This document shows positions 45,343-55,002 of a stretch of 64,000 nt of DNA, piece after piece. The notes below the pieces were generated by a model. That model was given only the letters and a program-made list of their open reading frames with translations, ran no database searches and was not told the origin of the DNA. The stretch is from assembly GCF_011612265.2 (NCBI RefSeq), contig NZ_CP050134.2:620001-684000 (forward strand), written 5' to 3'. Numbering within the stretch: the stretch's first letter is position 1; each line of letters opens with the position of its first letter. Source of the DNA: Corynebacterium matruchotii (lineage in GTDB: Bacteria; Actinomycetota; Actinomycetes; Mycobacteriales; Mycobacteriaceae). A program made the position numbers and the translations under genes.

Positions 45343-45742
45343 TCTAGTCACCTCCCACTGTAGTTATTAGGATTCGCGCCTTAATGCGTGGTTTGTTATT
45401 AGATTTACACTTTAATTATACATCGGTCCATAGGGGTTTATCCAAAGGGGGCTGCAATTTTGCTTTCAATATTTAGGGGAGTCTCAGCGTTCGTTAAAGG
45501 TGGTTGTGGTGGTATGGAGCAGTGGAAATGGCATGGTTGTCACCCGTGAAACATTGGGCCACACCCACTTTAATAAGTGATATGATTAACATTCATGGGG
45601 TGGGATTTATAATTTTTATGATTGCTACCACATTGGTGAACCCGCAGGAGCGAATCACGGTGTGGTACGACGCGAAAAGGCGTTCTGGAAACCGTCTACT
45701 CATGCGGTAATGTGAGGGGGATTTTAAGGAGAAAGAGGGATT
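45343..45742. other. Intergenic region upstream of lepA
   Basis: About 400 bases, AT-rich from 45360 to 45480. A 68-codon open frame at 45504-45710 has no ribosome site and odd composition, so I do not call it. The lepA promoter probably lies here, and the ribosome site TAAGGAGAAAGAGG is at 45727-45740. Confidence 0.5.
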
Positions 45743-47599
45743 ATGGCCAAAAATTTCGCAGAAACAACGTTTACCGACCTGGAACATATCCGAAATTTCT
45801 GTATCATTGCCCACATTGACCACGGGAAATCCACCTTAGCGGACCGTATTTTGCAATATTCCAATGTGGTGGATGCGCGGGATATGCGTGACCAATACCT
45901 CGATAATATGGATATCGAGCGGGAGCGGGGCATTACCATTAAGGCCCAAAACGTGCGGCTGCCTTGGGTGCCCCGTACCGGCCCATATAAGGGGCAAGAG
46001 ATTGTCATGCAGATGATCGACACCCCCGGCCACGTGGATTTCACCTACGAGGTTTCCCGCGCACTCGAAGCCTGCGAGGGAGCAATTTTGCTTGTCGACG
46101 CCGCCCAGGGCATTGAGGCACAAACCCTGGCTAACCTCTATCTAGCCATGGAAAACGACCTCGAAATCATTCCCGTCCTCAATAAGATCGACCTACCTGC
46201 CGCTGACCCTGAAAAATACTCCCTCGAAATCGCCCATATTATTGGTTGCGAACCCGAGGATGTGCTGCGGGTTTCCGGAAAAACCGGCGAGGGTGTCGAG
46301 GCGCTATTAGATAAGGTAGTCGAGCTCGTGCCCCCGCCCACCACCGATTATCCCATGGATGCGCCCGCCCGCGCCATGATCTTCGACTCGGTCTACGACA
46401 CCTATCGGGGCGTGGTTACCTATATCCGCATGATTGACGGCAAACTTATCCCGCGCCAAAAAATCAAGATGATGTCCACTGGTGCCGTTCACGAGTTGCT
46501 AGAGATCGGCATTGTGTCACCCACCCCCAAGAAGTGCGAAGGGCTGGGGCCCGGCGAGGTGGGATACCTCATCACCGGCGTGAAAGACGTGCGGCAATCC
46601 AAGGTGGGTGACACCGTGACCTGGGCCAGCAAGGGTGCGACCGAGCCGCTTCAGGGTTACGAGGACCCCAAGCCCATGGTGTACTCCGGGCTGTTTCCCA
46701 TCTCCCAGGCCGACTTTCCGGACCTGCGGGATGCCCTAGAGAAGCTACAACTCAACGACGCCTCCCTCACCTACGAGCCGGAAACATCGGTGGCATTGGG
46801 CTTCGGGTTCCGCTGCGGTTTCTTGGGGCTGCTCCACATGGAAATCACCCGCGACCGACTCGAACGAGAGTTCGGTTTGGACCTGATTTCGACCGCGCCG
46901 TCGGTGTCCTACCGGGTGGTTGCCGAGGACGGTTCCCACACGCACGTCCATAACCCCTCCGATTGGCCGGGCGGCAAGCTTCGGGAGGTATGGGAGCCCA
47001 TCGTCAAGACCACGATCATTGTGCCAAGCGAGTTCGTGGGCAGCACTATGGAGCTGTGCCAGTCGAAACGCGGCCAGATGGGGGGCATGGACTATCTTTC
47101 CGAGGATCGGGTCGAACTGCGCTACACCATGCCGCTGGGCGAAATCATTTTCGATTTCTTTGATGCGCTCAAGTCCCGCACCAAGGGGTATGCGTCCCTC
47201 AACTATGAGGAGGCGGGGGAACAGGAGTCGAACCTGGTCAAGGTGGATATCCTGCTCAATGGCGACCCGGTGGATGCGTTTTCGGCGATTGTGCACCGGG
47301 ATTCGGCCCAATGGTATGGCAATAAGATGACCAAGAAACTCAAGGAGTTGATCCCACGTCAACAGTTTGAGGTGCCGATCCAAGCCGCCATTGGCTCGAA
47401 GATTATCGCCCGGGAGAATATTCGGGCGGTGCGTAAAGACGTGCTGGCAAAGTGCTATGGCGGCGATATTTCCCGAAAGCGGAAGCTTTTGGAAAAGCAG
47501 AAGGAAGGCAAGAAGCGCATGAAATCGCTGGGGTCGGTGTCGGTGCCCCAAGAAGCCTTCGTGGCGGCACTATCGACTGACGACAATAACAAGAAATAG
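45743..47599 (+). CDS. lepA: Elongation factor 4 (LepA)
   Basis: 618 residues. Translational GTPase that can back-translocate ribosomes or help initiation. The G domain has AHIDHGKST near residue 22, [18 protein letters not shown] and [11 protein letters not shown]-2-like domains II-V and the LepA-specific C-terminal domain ([20 protein letters not shown]) follow. Length is normal. A strong ribosome site precedes the ATG. A terminator follows. Confidence 0.97.
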   Translation: MAKNFAETTFTDLEHIRNFCIIAHIDHGKSTLADRILQYSNVVDARDMRDQYLDNMDIERERGITIKAQNVRLPWVPRTGPYKGQEIVMQMIDTPGHVDFTYEVSRALEACEGAILLVDAAQGIEAQTLANLYLAMENDLEIIPVLNKIDLPAADPEKYSLEIAHIIGCEPEDVLRVSGKTGEGVEALLDKVVELVPPPTTDYPMDAPARAMIFDSVYDTYRGVVTYIRMIDGKLIPRQKIKMMSTGAVHELLEIGIVSPTPKKCEGLGPGEVGYLITGVKDVRQSKVGDTVTWASKGATEPLQGYEDPKPMVYSGLFPISQADFPDLRDALEKLQLNDASLTYEPETSVALGFGFRCGFLGLLHMEITRDRLEREFGLDLISTAPSVSYRVVAEDGSHTHVHNPSDWPGGKLREVWEPIVKTTIIVPSEFVGSTMELCQSKRGQMGGMDYLSEDRVELRYTMPLGEIIFDFFDALKSRTKGYASLNYEEAGEQESNLVKVDILLNGDPVDAFSAIVHRDSAQWYGNKMTKKLKELIPRQQFEVPIQAAIGSKIIARENIRAVRKDVLAKCYGGDISRKRKLLEKQKEGKKRMKSLGSVSVPQEAFVAALSTDDNNKK

Positions 47600-47622
47600 G
47601 CGCCACCACCCCAAAATTTCCA

Positions 47623-47676
47623 CCCCCTCTGTTACCCCCGCTATTTCTCAGTATGGGGTTAGCAGGGGGATTTTTA
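47623..47676 (+). terminator. Probable terminator of lepA
   Basis: An imperfect stem pairs CCCCCTCTGTTACCCC with GGGGTTAGCAGGGGG, followed by ATTTTTAA. Confidence 0.65.
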
Positions 47677-47957
47677 AGGGGTAAGGTCGATGGAGTCTAG
47701 ATGAGATTTACATCGGTTTAATGTCAAATAATCTTGGTAAAAAATTGGGATATTTTCAGCTTTTTGGGGAAACTTTGCCAGATTTATTCGGGATTGGTAG
47801 GAGGGGATTGGGGTCTACCTATGGCGACAATTCGAAACCTAAACCCCCTATTCCGGGGGTGATATAAGTGATGGTAGGGTCGCAAACCGCTCATGCGAAG
47901 CGTCGAAAGCGGGTGCGAATAATAGTGTCTAACGCCCCGCCTTGGGCGTCGGCAAGC
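47677..47957. other. Intergenic region after lepA
   Basis: No gene is supported. It holds an AT-rich stretch (47695-47790), a small CCCCC/GGGGG hairpin (47844-47859), and two copies of the dispersed word (GCGTCGAAAGC at 47900-47910 and GCGTCGGCAAGC at 47946-47957). The second touches the stop codon of the next gene. ACGCCC/GGGCGT at 47932-47949 makes a short stem. Confidence 0.6.
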
Positions 47958-48416
47958 TTATATTTCATCCAGCCAGTCGGTGAGGGCTTTCGCTAATGCC
48001 TGCGCCTGGTGGATGGCCATGCCTAGCTGCGTATCGCGGGCAAATAACCCCAGCACCAAGTGGCCGACCGGCGGATGCTCAATCCTGGCCATGCCTAGGA
48101 ATTCGGAGTTTGGTAATTCAACGGCGACGACGGTTTCTTGCAGGTCACTTTTAAGCGGGTCAATCACCTGGGCCTGAGCCAGGGACACGCTCAACATGGA
48201 GGCGTTTAATGCTGCCATGCGGGATGCATCATCGGGTGAGTTAAAACCGATTGAGGCGACGTGGATGCCGTCCCCGGTGCCCAAAATGATTGAGTGTATT
48301 CCCTGGTACTGGTTGCGCAAATGCGACAGCAGCGGCAGAGCTGCTGCCGCAATGTCGTTTGCGCCAAAGTCACGCCCACGCACCCGACGGTGTCGAGCAA
48401 TGAATTCGTCTGTCAT
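47958..48416 (-). CDS. Roadblock/LC7-domain protein
   Basis: 152 residues. The mixed alpha/beta pattern (LLSHLRNQYQGIHSIILGTGDGIHVASIGF, here a long strand-turn-strand, then MAALNASMLSVSLAQAQV and LVLGLFARDTQLGMAIHQ) fits the Roadblock/LC7 fold of CvnB/MglB proteins, which bind small GTPases. Its ATG overlaps the stop of the GTPase gene by 4 bp, so the two are translated together. The likely role is GTPase regulator. Confidence 0.8.
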   Translation of the reverse strand: MTDEFIARHRRVRGRDFGANDIAAAALPLLSHLRNQYQGIHSIILGTGDGIHVASIGFNSPDDASRMAALNASMLSVSLAQAQVIDPLKSDLQETVVAVELPNSEFLGMARIEHPPVGHLVLGLFARDTQLGMAIHQAQALAKALTDWLDEI

Positions 48417-49135
48417 GAGTTACTCCTGATAGCGAGTTCCACCACCCGGGCCACATCTTCACGAATTCTGGGATCCGCTACGACAACTGGAGTGGGCGGC
48501 ATGATCGGGATGGGCGGCATTCCCGGGGGCACCACAAGGGGTGCGGCACCGGCAATAGCACCATCGCCTAGATCAACTTTAGTCAATTGCTCAGTCAGTA
48601 ACGTCTTCGTCATGGAGGTGATAGTGGCTTCGTCGATTTCAACGAAGTTCAGGGCGATACATAGCCGCCCCTTTTTCAGGGGGGTTTTCACCTCTGGAAT
48701 CCACTGTTCCAACTGTTCTTCAATCAGGGTGGGGTCACCATACAACCACAGCACTACACCCGCCTCCGGGTTATTCAGTGCCGCCCGGGTGGATTCGAAT
48801 CGGTCCTGGCCAGCCGTGCCAAACAGGCCGATTTCGGTGCCGTCATCGCGTTTCCAAATGCCGTAGTCGATACCCACGGTTGTGGTGGTCTTCCACCTAG
48901 GGATGAATTCGTCGTTTTCCGACCCCTTGACTTCCGTCATAATGGGAAGCACTGTGGACAAAGTTTCGACACAGGTGGTTTTCCCCACCCCGACGGGGCC
49001 TACGAAAACCACACCTTTAGTGGTAGGAGAGCCGATGATTGCATCCTGGGGTACGGAATGATAGGGGTCCAGGTCAAGAACGTCGAGTTCTTCGATCTTG
49101 CCATGACGCCGTTTGCGGAAGGAGTTCGATTGCAT
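48413..49135 (-). CDS. CvnD/MglA-like small GTPase
   Basis: 240 residues. P-loop GPVGVGKTT at 46-54, switch II region LFGTAGQDRF with the DxxGQ-like GTAGQ, and ALNFVEID in place of NKxD. The set matches the conservon GTPases (CvnD) rather than classical Ras. An N-terminal basic extension of about 40 residues and a C-terminal Pro-rich segment (VVPPGMPPIPIMPPTP) are additions. It is the first gene of the pair with the Roadblock protein, and is divergent from a second Roadblock gene 182 bp away. Confidence 0.85.
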   Translation of the reverse strand: MQSNSFRKRRHGKIEELDVLDLDPYHSVPQDAIIGSPTTKGVVFVGPVGVGKTTCVETLSTVLPIMTEVKGSENDEFIPRWKTTTTVGIDYGIWKRDDGTEIGLFGTAGQDRFESTRAALNNPEAGVVLWLYGDPTLIEEQLEQWIPEVKTPLKKGRLCIALNFVEIDEATITSMTKTLLTEQLTKVDLGDGAIAGAAPLVVPPGMPPIPIMPPTPVVVADPRIREDVARVVELAIRSNS

Positions 49136-49317
49136 TGTCTTAATAATTCCCTAATCCGAATTTGATTTGACCCAATATCTTAAGTATTGATTAAGTAGCC
49201 TAGGTTGTCTAATCTGAAATCTAATCGGGTTCACCCGATTGGCGCGAGCTGGTTTTCCCACTATAGAAAATATAGCGAACGTTGAAACAGGTCCGAATCG
49301 AAAAGGAATTGGCGAAT

Positions 49318-49692
49318 ATGTCCCAACAAGATCATCTTAATAATTTTTTGAATAGCCTCGCAGAGGATATTTCTGGCTTCATCGGTGCTTCGGTCGTAGA
49401 CCTGGGTACGGGCATGTCCCTGGCCTCAGTTGCCCGGGTGGCAAACTTTGACCTTGATGTCGCTGCCGCCTATAACTGCGAAATGGTGAAAGCAAAGCGG
49501 AAGACCATTCAGGCTCTGGGTATTGACTCTCACTTGCAGGATATGCTGCTTACCTTGTCCGACCAGCTTCACCTGGTGCGGGTGCTCAATAACGACCTGT
49601 TCGTGTACGTCGCTGTCCAGTCCTCACAGTCCAACCTGGCTCTGCTGCGGACCGCGGTGAACGCCAACATTGAGAAGTATAATCTGGTCTGA
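49318..49692 (+). CDS. Second Roadblock/LC7-like protein
   Basis: 124 residues from ATG 49318 (AAAAGGAA upstream; a TTG at 49282 is in frame). It has the helix-strand pattern of Roadblock proteins: FLNSLAEDISGFIGASVVDL, then MSLASVARVANF and LNNDLFVYVAVQSSQSNLAL. It ends at TGA 49690, yet the same frame stays open for 414 more codons. It probably works with the divergent GTPase, as conservon proteins do. Whether it carries the long tail is discussed in the findings. Confidence 0.8.
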   Translation: MSQQDHLNNFLNSLAEDISGFIGASVVDLGTGMSLASVARVANFDLDVAAAYNCEMVKAKRKTIQALGIDSHLQDMLLTLSDQLHLVRVLNNDLFVYVAVQSSQSNLALLRTAVNANIEKYNLV

Positions 49693-49866
49693 AATGGTCG
49701 CCCGGAATTAGCGGACCCCACGTCAGAGCCAGAATCTTCCACGGACGAATCCGTCACCGAATCTGCCCAATCCTTCGCCAGCCCGACGGCAACTGCTGCC
49801 GAGGCTGAGGCCAAGGTTGAGGCCGCGACTGCAACGACTCCTGTAGCTCCCGCTGCGGAGACCGAT

Positions 49867-50934
49867 GTGGCCGATACGGCTGATGCTTCTGCGAATCCGG
49901 ACACTTCAACAGCGACACCAGCCATGGCAGCTGAAACCGTCACAGCGGTTCCAACTACCCCAACGACTGAACCTGTAGCAGTTGATGCGCCGGAGCAGGC
50001 CCCAGCGCAGGTTGATAAGGAACCGGCAGATACACCAACAATGGTTATGCCAGCAGTGGTGCAACCAACACCACCGCAATCATCATTAGAGTCAGAGAAC
50101 CAGAAACCGGAATCAGGCACTCAGGTGCCGGAACCGGAACCAAAAACATCGGGCGCTGATGATGACCCAAAACTCAAACCCGAACCCGAACCAACAGTCG
50201 AGGCCGAAACCAAGACCGAAGTCGAAAAAAGCGGCAACGACGAAACCAACGACGAGCCCGAAAAAGCGGCTCACGGCGGCGGTAGCGGCACGGCAACGGG
50301 GTCGGGTAATGAGTTACCGGCTGAGCCACACCAGGAAGCTACTCGGCCCGCAGAGGCGGAGCTAGCGGACCAGGATCGGTCGAAGTTGGCGTTTCTGGAA
50401 TCGGAATACCTCATGATGGAAATACCACCTTTGGACCTGGATTCAACCACCGGAATAGACTTCTTGGCTGACAACGATGATTACTCGGACCCGGTCTTTG
50501 CCGCAGTAAAGAAAGACCTGGAACGAAAAGAACGAGAACAAGCAGCTGCCGCGGCCGCCGCCGCAGCCATGGCAGCCGCCTCGGATCCATCATCGTCAGG
50601 GGATAATGCCGCCGACAATGTGAATAATCCTGCGCCGGTCGATACCAATTCCAAGCCGCAGCAACAACCAGCGGCAGCGAAGAAAGTACCACTACCGGAT
50701 TATCCCACCGTCGAAATGCATTTCCCTGCTGATCCCGGGAGTAACCAGTTAGACGAAACCGCGAAGATGCAGTTCGTGATGCCACCCTATGATCCGGCAC
50801 CCCGAAACCCATCACCGCGGAATCTGCCAAACCGGCAGCAACCGCCACAAGCACCCCCGCAAGCCAATAACCAGTCGGATGCCAGGTCTAACGGGCACCG
50901 AGGTTTGTGGAAGCGCTTATTCAGGCGACATTGA
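49867..50934 (+). CDS. Acidic, proline-rich disordered protein or tail of the Roadblock protein
   Basis: 355 residues from GTG 49867, the first possible start, but the frame with the same Ala/Thr/Glu/Pro composition extends back to 49693, directly after the TGA of the Roadblock gene and in phase with it. No ribosome site precedes the GTG. The protein is low-complexity, has a poly-Ala stretch preceded by a charged helix (about 215-240), a Pro-rich end and a basic terminus WKRLFRRH that could touch membrane. It could be a scaffold for the GTPase module. Confidence 0.65.
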   Translation: MADTADASANPDTSTATPAMAAETVTAVPTTPTTEPVAVDAPEQAPAQVDKEPADTPTMVMPAVVQPTPPQSSLESENQKPESGTQVPEPEPKTSGADDDPKLKPEPEPTVEAETKTEVEKSGNDETNDEPEKAAHGGGSGTATGSGNELPAEPHQEATRPAEAELADQDRSKLAFLESEYLMMEIPPLDLDSTTGIDFLADNDDYSDPVFAAVKKDLERKEREQAAAAAAAAAMAAASDPSSSGDNAADNVNNPAPVDTNSKPQQQPAAAKKVPLPDYPTVEMHFPADPGSNQLDETAKMQFVMPPYDPAPRNPSPRNLPNRQQPPQAPPQANNQSDARSNGHRGLWKRLFRRH

Positions 50935-51546
50935 AGAACAACGACAACCGGTAGCCTAGTCGCCAGAGCGGCTGCTACCGGTACGTCAACCCGATGCCTC
51001 CATTGGGCTCGGGCCCACTCGCGCAGGTACGTGCCTCTGCCACAGAAGAGCGATGCGTGCCTGTGTTTCTAGTTTCTATTGAGTTTTGGCTGTGACCCGG
51101 TAGCTGGTGGGTTTTCGCCGTAATATTTCTGGGCCAGCTTAGTCGCATTATGAGAATTGCCCAAATATAGGGGCGATGGCTGATTGGCGTGACCTTGGGT
51201 TTTCCTGAATTTTATGGCAAATAGTCCTCATGGTCTAGGCTTATATAAGGTTACAGCGAATACGAGCGAAATGCCGGGGTTCTTTTATAAGGGGCTCATG
51301 AATCTTTGCAGCATATCTGCCGCGGTTCGGTGGATGTTGTTGGTGGCATTTTTCTTCTAGTTTCATCTGGTTAACCCCGATAAATTCACTATAATGGGGG
51401 TAAAATGAAATAATGGTATTTGTTCATTGTTACGCATTTTAGATTAAAAATGGGTAGCATATTTATATAACTGTAATAGTGGTGTTTAGGCGGAAATTTA
51501 GATTTCCCTCGTTCATCTCTCATTTCTTTGTAAGGAGTTTCTTGTC
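50935..51546. other. Long intergenic region before the secreted-protein gene
   Basis: 612 bases without a convincing gene. A hairpin of ACCGGTAGC and GCTACCGGT (50947-50982) follows the previous stop, without a T-run. From about 51200 it turns AT-rich and probably contains the promoter and leader of the next gene; AAGGAG is at 51533-51538. Confidence 0.55.
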
Positions 51547-52428
51547 ATGAGCCGAAGGCTTGTCACAGCTTTGGGTACGTCGATCGTCCTTGCAGTGCCT
51601 ATCATTGCTGCCGCCCCCGTGGCCGGTGCCAATGAGGAACCGTATTTCACGGTCGCAATTAGTGAGGGAAAATGCCTGCTCAGCCTCAATCAGGCCAACC
51701 CTCAGGCGAAGCAGAATCAACAATTTCTCGCCTCGCCCACCAAAAACCGCATCCAATACTTCAATTCGAGGATTCCCGGTCTGGAAGCGCTGGTAAATGA
51801 GCTTGCCGACGCCCATACGTCGGAAAAAACCGCTCTGGCGGGGGGCGACAATGTGGGCATGACCAAGTCCGGTGATGCCCTCACCGCCACCAAGTCCAAG
51901 ATCACCGAGCTGGTCACTAGAAGCGGCATGAACGAGAAAGACGCCGAAGAGATCGTCAAACTCGCCAATGACTACCGCAAAGAAGGCGGTCCCACCCAGG
52001 TCAGCTATGAGGTGGAGCAAAAGAAAATCGCCGCGGCCCTTACCGCCGCCACCACCGCCCTCTCAACCGAAAACCAGTTTGCTAATAACAATAAATCCCT
52101 GCCGGATAATTCCCCCAAGTTCAACCAAATCAATGCCGAATGGGATGCAGCCTTCCGTAATGCGGTTGAGGGGCAACACAGTGGGCGGCTCACTGCCATT
52201 AAGGCCTGCCAGGAAAACCGGACCGTTACCGCTGGCGGTACCGGTGGCACTGGTGCGACCAGCGCACCCGCCACGACCAGTGGGGCAGCAAAAACCAGCG
52301 AAGCGCTACAGCAGCCGAGCAGCCCACTGTATAAGCTGCTCCATACCCTCTCGTCCGTGTCTGGGGTGGCTGGGACGATTATCACCGTGTTCCAGAACCT
52401 TCTGAAAACCGGTGCTATCAAATTCTAG
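51547..52428 (+). CDS. Secreted protein of unknown function with C-terminal hydrophobic helix
   Basis: 293 residues. A signal peptide (VLAVPIIAAAPVAGA) is followed by a helical, Lys/Glu/Ala-rich body (30-220) with one Cys near each end (EGKCLL and KACQEN), a Gly/Thr/Ala linker, and a final amphipathic-to-hydrophobic helix ending NLLKTGAIKF. The C-terminal -IKF end recurs in the small protein at 22008-22436. It has a strong ribosome site. It ends 31 bp before the convergent mycolyltransferase gene. Family unknown. Confidence 0.82.
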   Translation: MSRRLVTALGTSIVLAVPIIAAAPVAGANEEPYFTVAISEGKCLLSLNQANPQAKQNQQFLASPTKNRIQYFNSRIPGLEALVNELADAHTSEKTALAGGDNVGMTKSGDALTATKSKITELVTRSGMNEKDAEEIVKLANDYRKEGGPTQVSYEVEQKKIAAALTAATTALSTENQFANNNKSLPDNSPKFNQINAEWDAAFRNAVEGQHSGRLTAIKACQENRTVTAGGTGGTGATSAPATTSGAAKTSEALQQPSSPLYKLLHTLSSVSGVAGTIITVFQNLLKTGAIKF

Positions 52429-52459
52429 CCGGCCGGCCACCCCGGCCAGGTGGTAGGGA

Positions 52460-53614
52460 CTACCTGCCGCTACCGCTGATGTGCCGCCACGCGATGGGCA
52501 GCTGCTCAGCATAATACGGCCAGTTATGGGTGCCGCCATGCAGATAGGTCACCTGCTGGTGGGTCATGCCCTGCGCCCGCATTGCATCATCCAGGTCGTG
52601 GGTGCATTGATTTACCAGTTTCTCTAAAATTACCGACCCGGTGAGCGTGATCGGCCCACCATCTTTGGCAACAATGTCCTTATCCCGCTGCGTCACCTCG
52701 CCATCCGCGGCAAACAGGTACACCGGCATGCCGCGCAACCCGGACGGGTTGGCGGTCACATCATTCCGGCGCCGCTCCGCCGACACCCCCGGCCCCCACT
52801 GGTTATCGGGGTTACCGCCGGTCGCCGTGTTAATCAGGTTCAAAAACCCGCGGCCATCGGTGCTCGTGGGGGAGTAGCATCCCGAAAACCCAAACGTGCC
52901 CCGGTACAGGTCCGGGTGCAGATTCGCTAACCGCACCGCCGCACTGCCGCCCATGGACACGCCACCAATATATCGGGTGCCGTTAAACTTTAAACCCGCC
53001 TCTTTCTCCAGTACGGTGGGTAGCTCGCTGGTGAAAAACGTTTCCCACTGCATCCGACCCAAAATTGGGTCGTCGGACTGCCAGTTAGTGTAATTCGACC
53101 CGGTCGCCTCTGTCGGCATGACCACCGTGACCTGCTCGCCGCTGAGCTGCTGCACATTGCCTTCCCGCAGCCACCCGGACTCCTTCGGCGCGGTCACCCC
53201 ATCCAACAGATACAGCATTGGGGCTGGCTTACCCTGGTCCTTCGCGTGCTGCACCTGCACCTGCACCACCCGCCGCATCGCCGGCGACTCTACGAACAAC
53301 CGTTCGATACCGGGGTGTTGGGCGTCGGCTTCCCGCTTCGCCAACCGAGGCGCCGCATAGTCCCGCAGCGAGGCGGGCGGGTACGGGTTCGGCCGGAAAT
53401 AGATGGGCGGCGTCGGCACATACCCAGGCGTTGACCCCAAGAGTCTTTCCAGCTCCGGGGCTAGCCTGGGATCCTTCGACATCCGTTCAACCGCGCTCGA
53501 CGACCCCAGATCCCCCACATCCGTAGCCTCCGCCGGCATCACCCCCAGGTTCAGGCCGGCGCTCACACCCGCCACGACTATCCCCCCAAGGATTCGCATC
53601 GCTTTTCGACGCAT
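52460..53614 (-). CDS. Mycolyltransferase (antigen 85 type)
   Basis: Transfers mycolate from trehalose monomycolate to trehalose or arabinogalactan outside the membrane. About 384 residues. A signal peptide precedes the alpha/beta-hydrolase domain: MLYLLDGVTAPKESGW, VVMPTEATGSNY, nucleophile Ser220 in GGVSMGG, and catalytic His363 in GGTHNW. I prefer ATG 53614 with AGGAAAG upstream; GTG 53623 is the alternative. The second codon onward contains a copy of the dispersed 12-mer. Closely related to the next upstream gene. Confidence 0.93.
   Translation of the reverse strand: MRRKAMRILGGIVVAGVSAGLNLGVMPAEATDVGDLGSSSAVERMSKDPRLAPELERLLGSTPGYVPTPPIYFRPNPYPPASLRDYAAPRLAKREADAQHPGIERLFVESPAMRRVVQVQVQHAKDQGKPAPMLYLLDGVTAPKESGWLREGNVQQLSGEQVTVVMPTEATGSNYTNWQSDDPILGRMQWETFFTSELPTVLEKEAGLKFNGTRYIGGVSMGGSAAVRLANLHPDLYRGTFGFSGCYSPTSTDGRGFLNLINTATGGNPDNQWGPGVSAERRRNDVTANPSGLRGMPVYLFAADGEVTQRDKDIVAKDGGPITLTGSVILEKLVNQCTHDLDDAMRAQGMTHQQVTYLHGGTHNWPYYAEQLPIAWRHISGSGR
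53601..53612 (-). repeat. Exact 12-mer copy at the start of a mycolyltransferase gene
   Basis: GCGTCGAAAAGC on the minus strand encodes the residues RRKA, beginning at the G of the ATG codon I use. It is one of the few exact copies inside coding sequence. Confidence 0.7.
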
Positions 53615-53671
53615 CAACCTCACCGCTTTCCTATCGGATAAATCATGAAATGATTATAGTCCGACTGTTAG

Positions 53672-53683
53672 GCGTCGAAAAGC
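53672..53683 (+). repeat. Exact 12-mer copy abutting a stop codon
   Basis: GCGTCGAAAAGC ends at the base before the stop codon (TAA, minus strand, 53684-53686) of the mycolyltransferase gene at 53684-54892. Confidence 0.75.
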
Positions 53684-54892
53684 TTATTGGCTCATATGCC
53701 GCCATGCGATCGGCAACTGCTCCGCAAAATACGACCAAAAATGGATACCACCCTGCTGATACGTGATCTTCTGGTGGGTCATGCCCCGCGCCCGCATCGC
53801 ATCATCCAACTCGTGCGCGCACTCATTCGACATCTTCTCCAACACCACCGAACTCGGGATCGCCGCATTCCCCACCGGACCGTACTTTGCAGTAATACTC
53901 CGATCCCGGGGCGTAATCACCCCATCCGCCGTAAACACATACACCCGCATATTCTTGAGCCCCTCCGGGTGCGCCGTCACATCATTCCGCAGCCGCTCCG
54001 CCGATGTTCCCGCTCCCCACTGATTATGCGGATTCCCGGCTCCCGCGGCCACTATCATATTTAAAAATTCCCGCCCCATATTGCTCGTTGTGGAATAGCA
54101 CCCTGAAAGCCCAAACGTGCCCCGGTACCGATCTGGGTACAGGCTCGCCAACCGCACCGCGGCCCCCGCACCCATCGACGCCCCACCAAGATACCGGGCG
54201 CCATTAAACTTTAAATCCGCCTCCTTCTCTAGCACGGTGGGCAGTTCGCGCGTCAAAAACGTTTCCCACTGCATCCGCCCCAACATCGGATCATCCGCTT
54301 GCCAGTTCGCATAATTCGACGACCGGGCTTCCGTCGGCATCACCACCGTCACCTGCGCATCCTGGTGCAATTGCTGCACCTTTCCCTCCGTCAACCAGCT
54401 TGATGTGTCATTCGAAGCCGCCCCATCCAACAAATACAACATTGGTGCCGGCTTACTCCGGTCCTTCGCATACTGCACCTGCACCTGCACCACCCGCCGC
54501 ATCGCCGGCGACTCTACGAACAACCGTTCGACATTAGGTTCGTAGCCATCGGGCTCCCGCTTCGCCAACCGGGGCGCTGCATAGTCCTGTAGTGAAGCAG
54601 CGGGATACGGATTCGGCCGTAAATACACCGGTGGCACCTGCACATACCCCGGCTGCCCCCGATGCGCCGCCTCATACGCATCCTGCAACGCCCGCGCCAA
54701 CTGCGGATTCCGGGACGCCTCAACCAACGGATCCTGCGCCGGCGACAGCGATGACGGTGTCGGCTGCGCTCCCGCAACCATCGGCCTGAACACTCCAAAA
54801 CCCGTGGTCAACACAGTTACTGTGGCCACAATGGTCAGCACGATCGCCTGTGTCTTACTACCCATAAACTGGTGAACTTTTTTATACGCCAT
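53684..54892 (-). CDS. Mycolyltransferase (antigen 85 type), second copy
   Basis: 402 residues. The N-terminal hydrophobic segment (IVLTIVATVTVLTTGFGVF) acts as signal or anchor. The hydrolase domain has MLYLLDGAASNDTSSW, VVMPTEARSSNY, nucleophile Ser239 in GGASMGA and catalytic His384 in GGIHFW. It shares long identical stretches with the gene at 52460-53614, so the two come from a recent duplication. The ATG lacks a strong ribosome site; Met10 is an alternative. It is divergent from the haem-oxygenase gene, 110 bp away. Confidence 0.93.
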   Translation of the reverse strand: MAYKKVHQFMGSKTQAIVLTIVATVTVLTTGFGVFRPMVAGAQPTPSSLSPAQDPLVEASRNPQLARALQDAYEAAHRGQPGYVQVPPVYLRPNPYPAASLQDYAAPRLAKREPDGYEPNVERLFVESPAMRRVVQVQVQYAKDRSKPAPMLYLLDGAASNDTSSWLTEGKVQQLHQDAQVTVVMPTEARSSNYANWQADDPMLGRMQWETFLTRELPTVLEKEADLKFNGARYLGGASMGAGAAVRLASLYPDRYRGTFGLSGCYSTTSNMGREFLNMIVAAGAGNPHNQWGAGTSAERLRNDVTAHPEGLKNMRVYVFTADGVITPRDRSITAKYGPVGNAAIPSSVVLEKMSNECAHELDDAMRARGMTHQKITYQQGGIHFWSYFAEQLPIAWRHMSQ

Positions 54893-55002
54893 AGCGGCCC
54901 TATCAACTTTCTACAATGAAACAGCGGTGACGAGAATCTGATCTATCCGATCTATCGACCACCAACCAACCCACCATTACATTGCACGCTAAGCTTAACC
55001 CC

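Noticed and set aside
45504..45710. 68-codon frame before lepA
   Set aside because: No ribosome site or promoter, odd Trp/Met-rich composition, and it lies in an AT-rich control region.
46090..46101. GCTTGTCGACGC in lepA, and similar words in tig (2463), proA (34766) and the ABC ATPase (63236, 63282), as members of the dispersed repeat
   Set aside because: Each encodes ordinary Leu-Val/Ile-Asp-Ala residues in conserved protein positions, so codon use explains them. They were left out of the repeat count.
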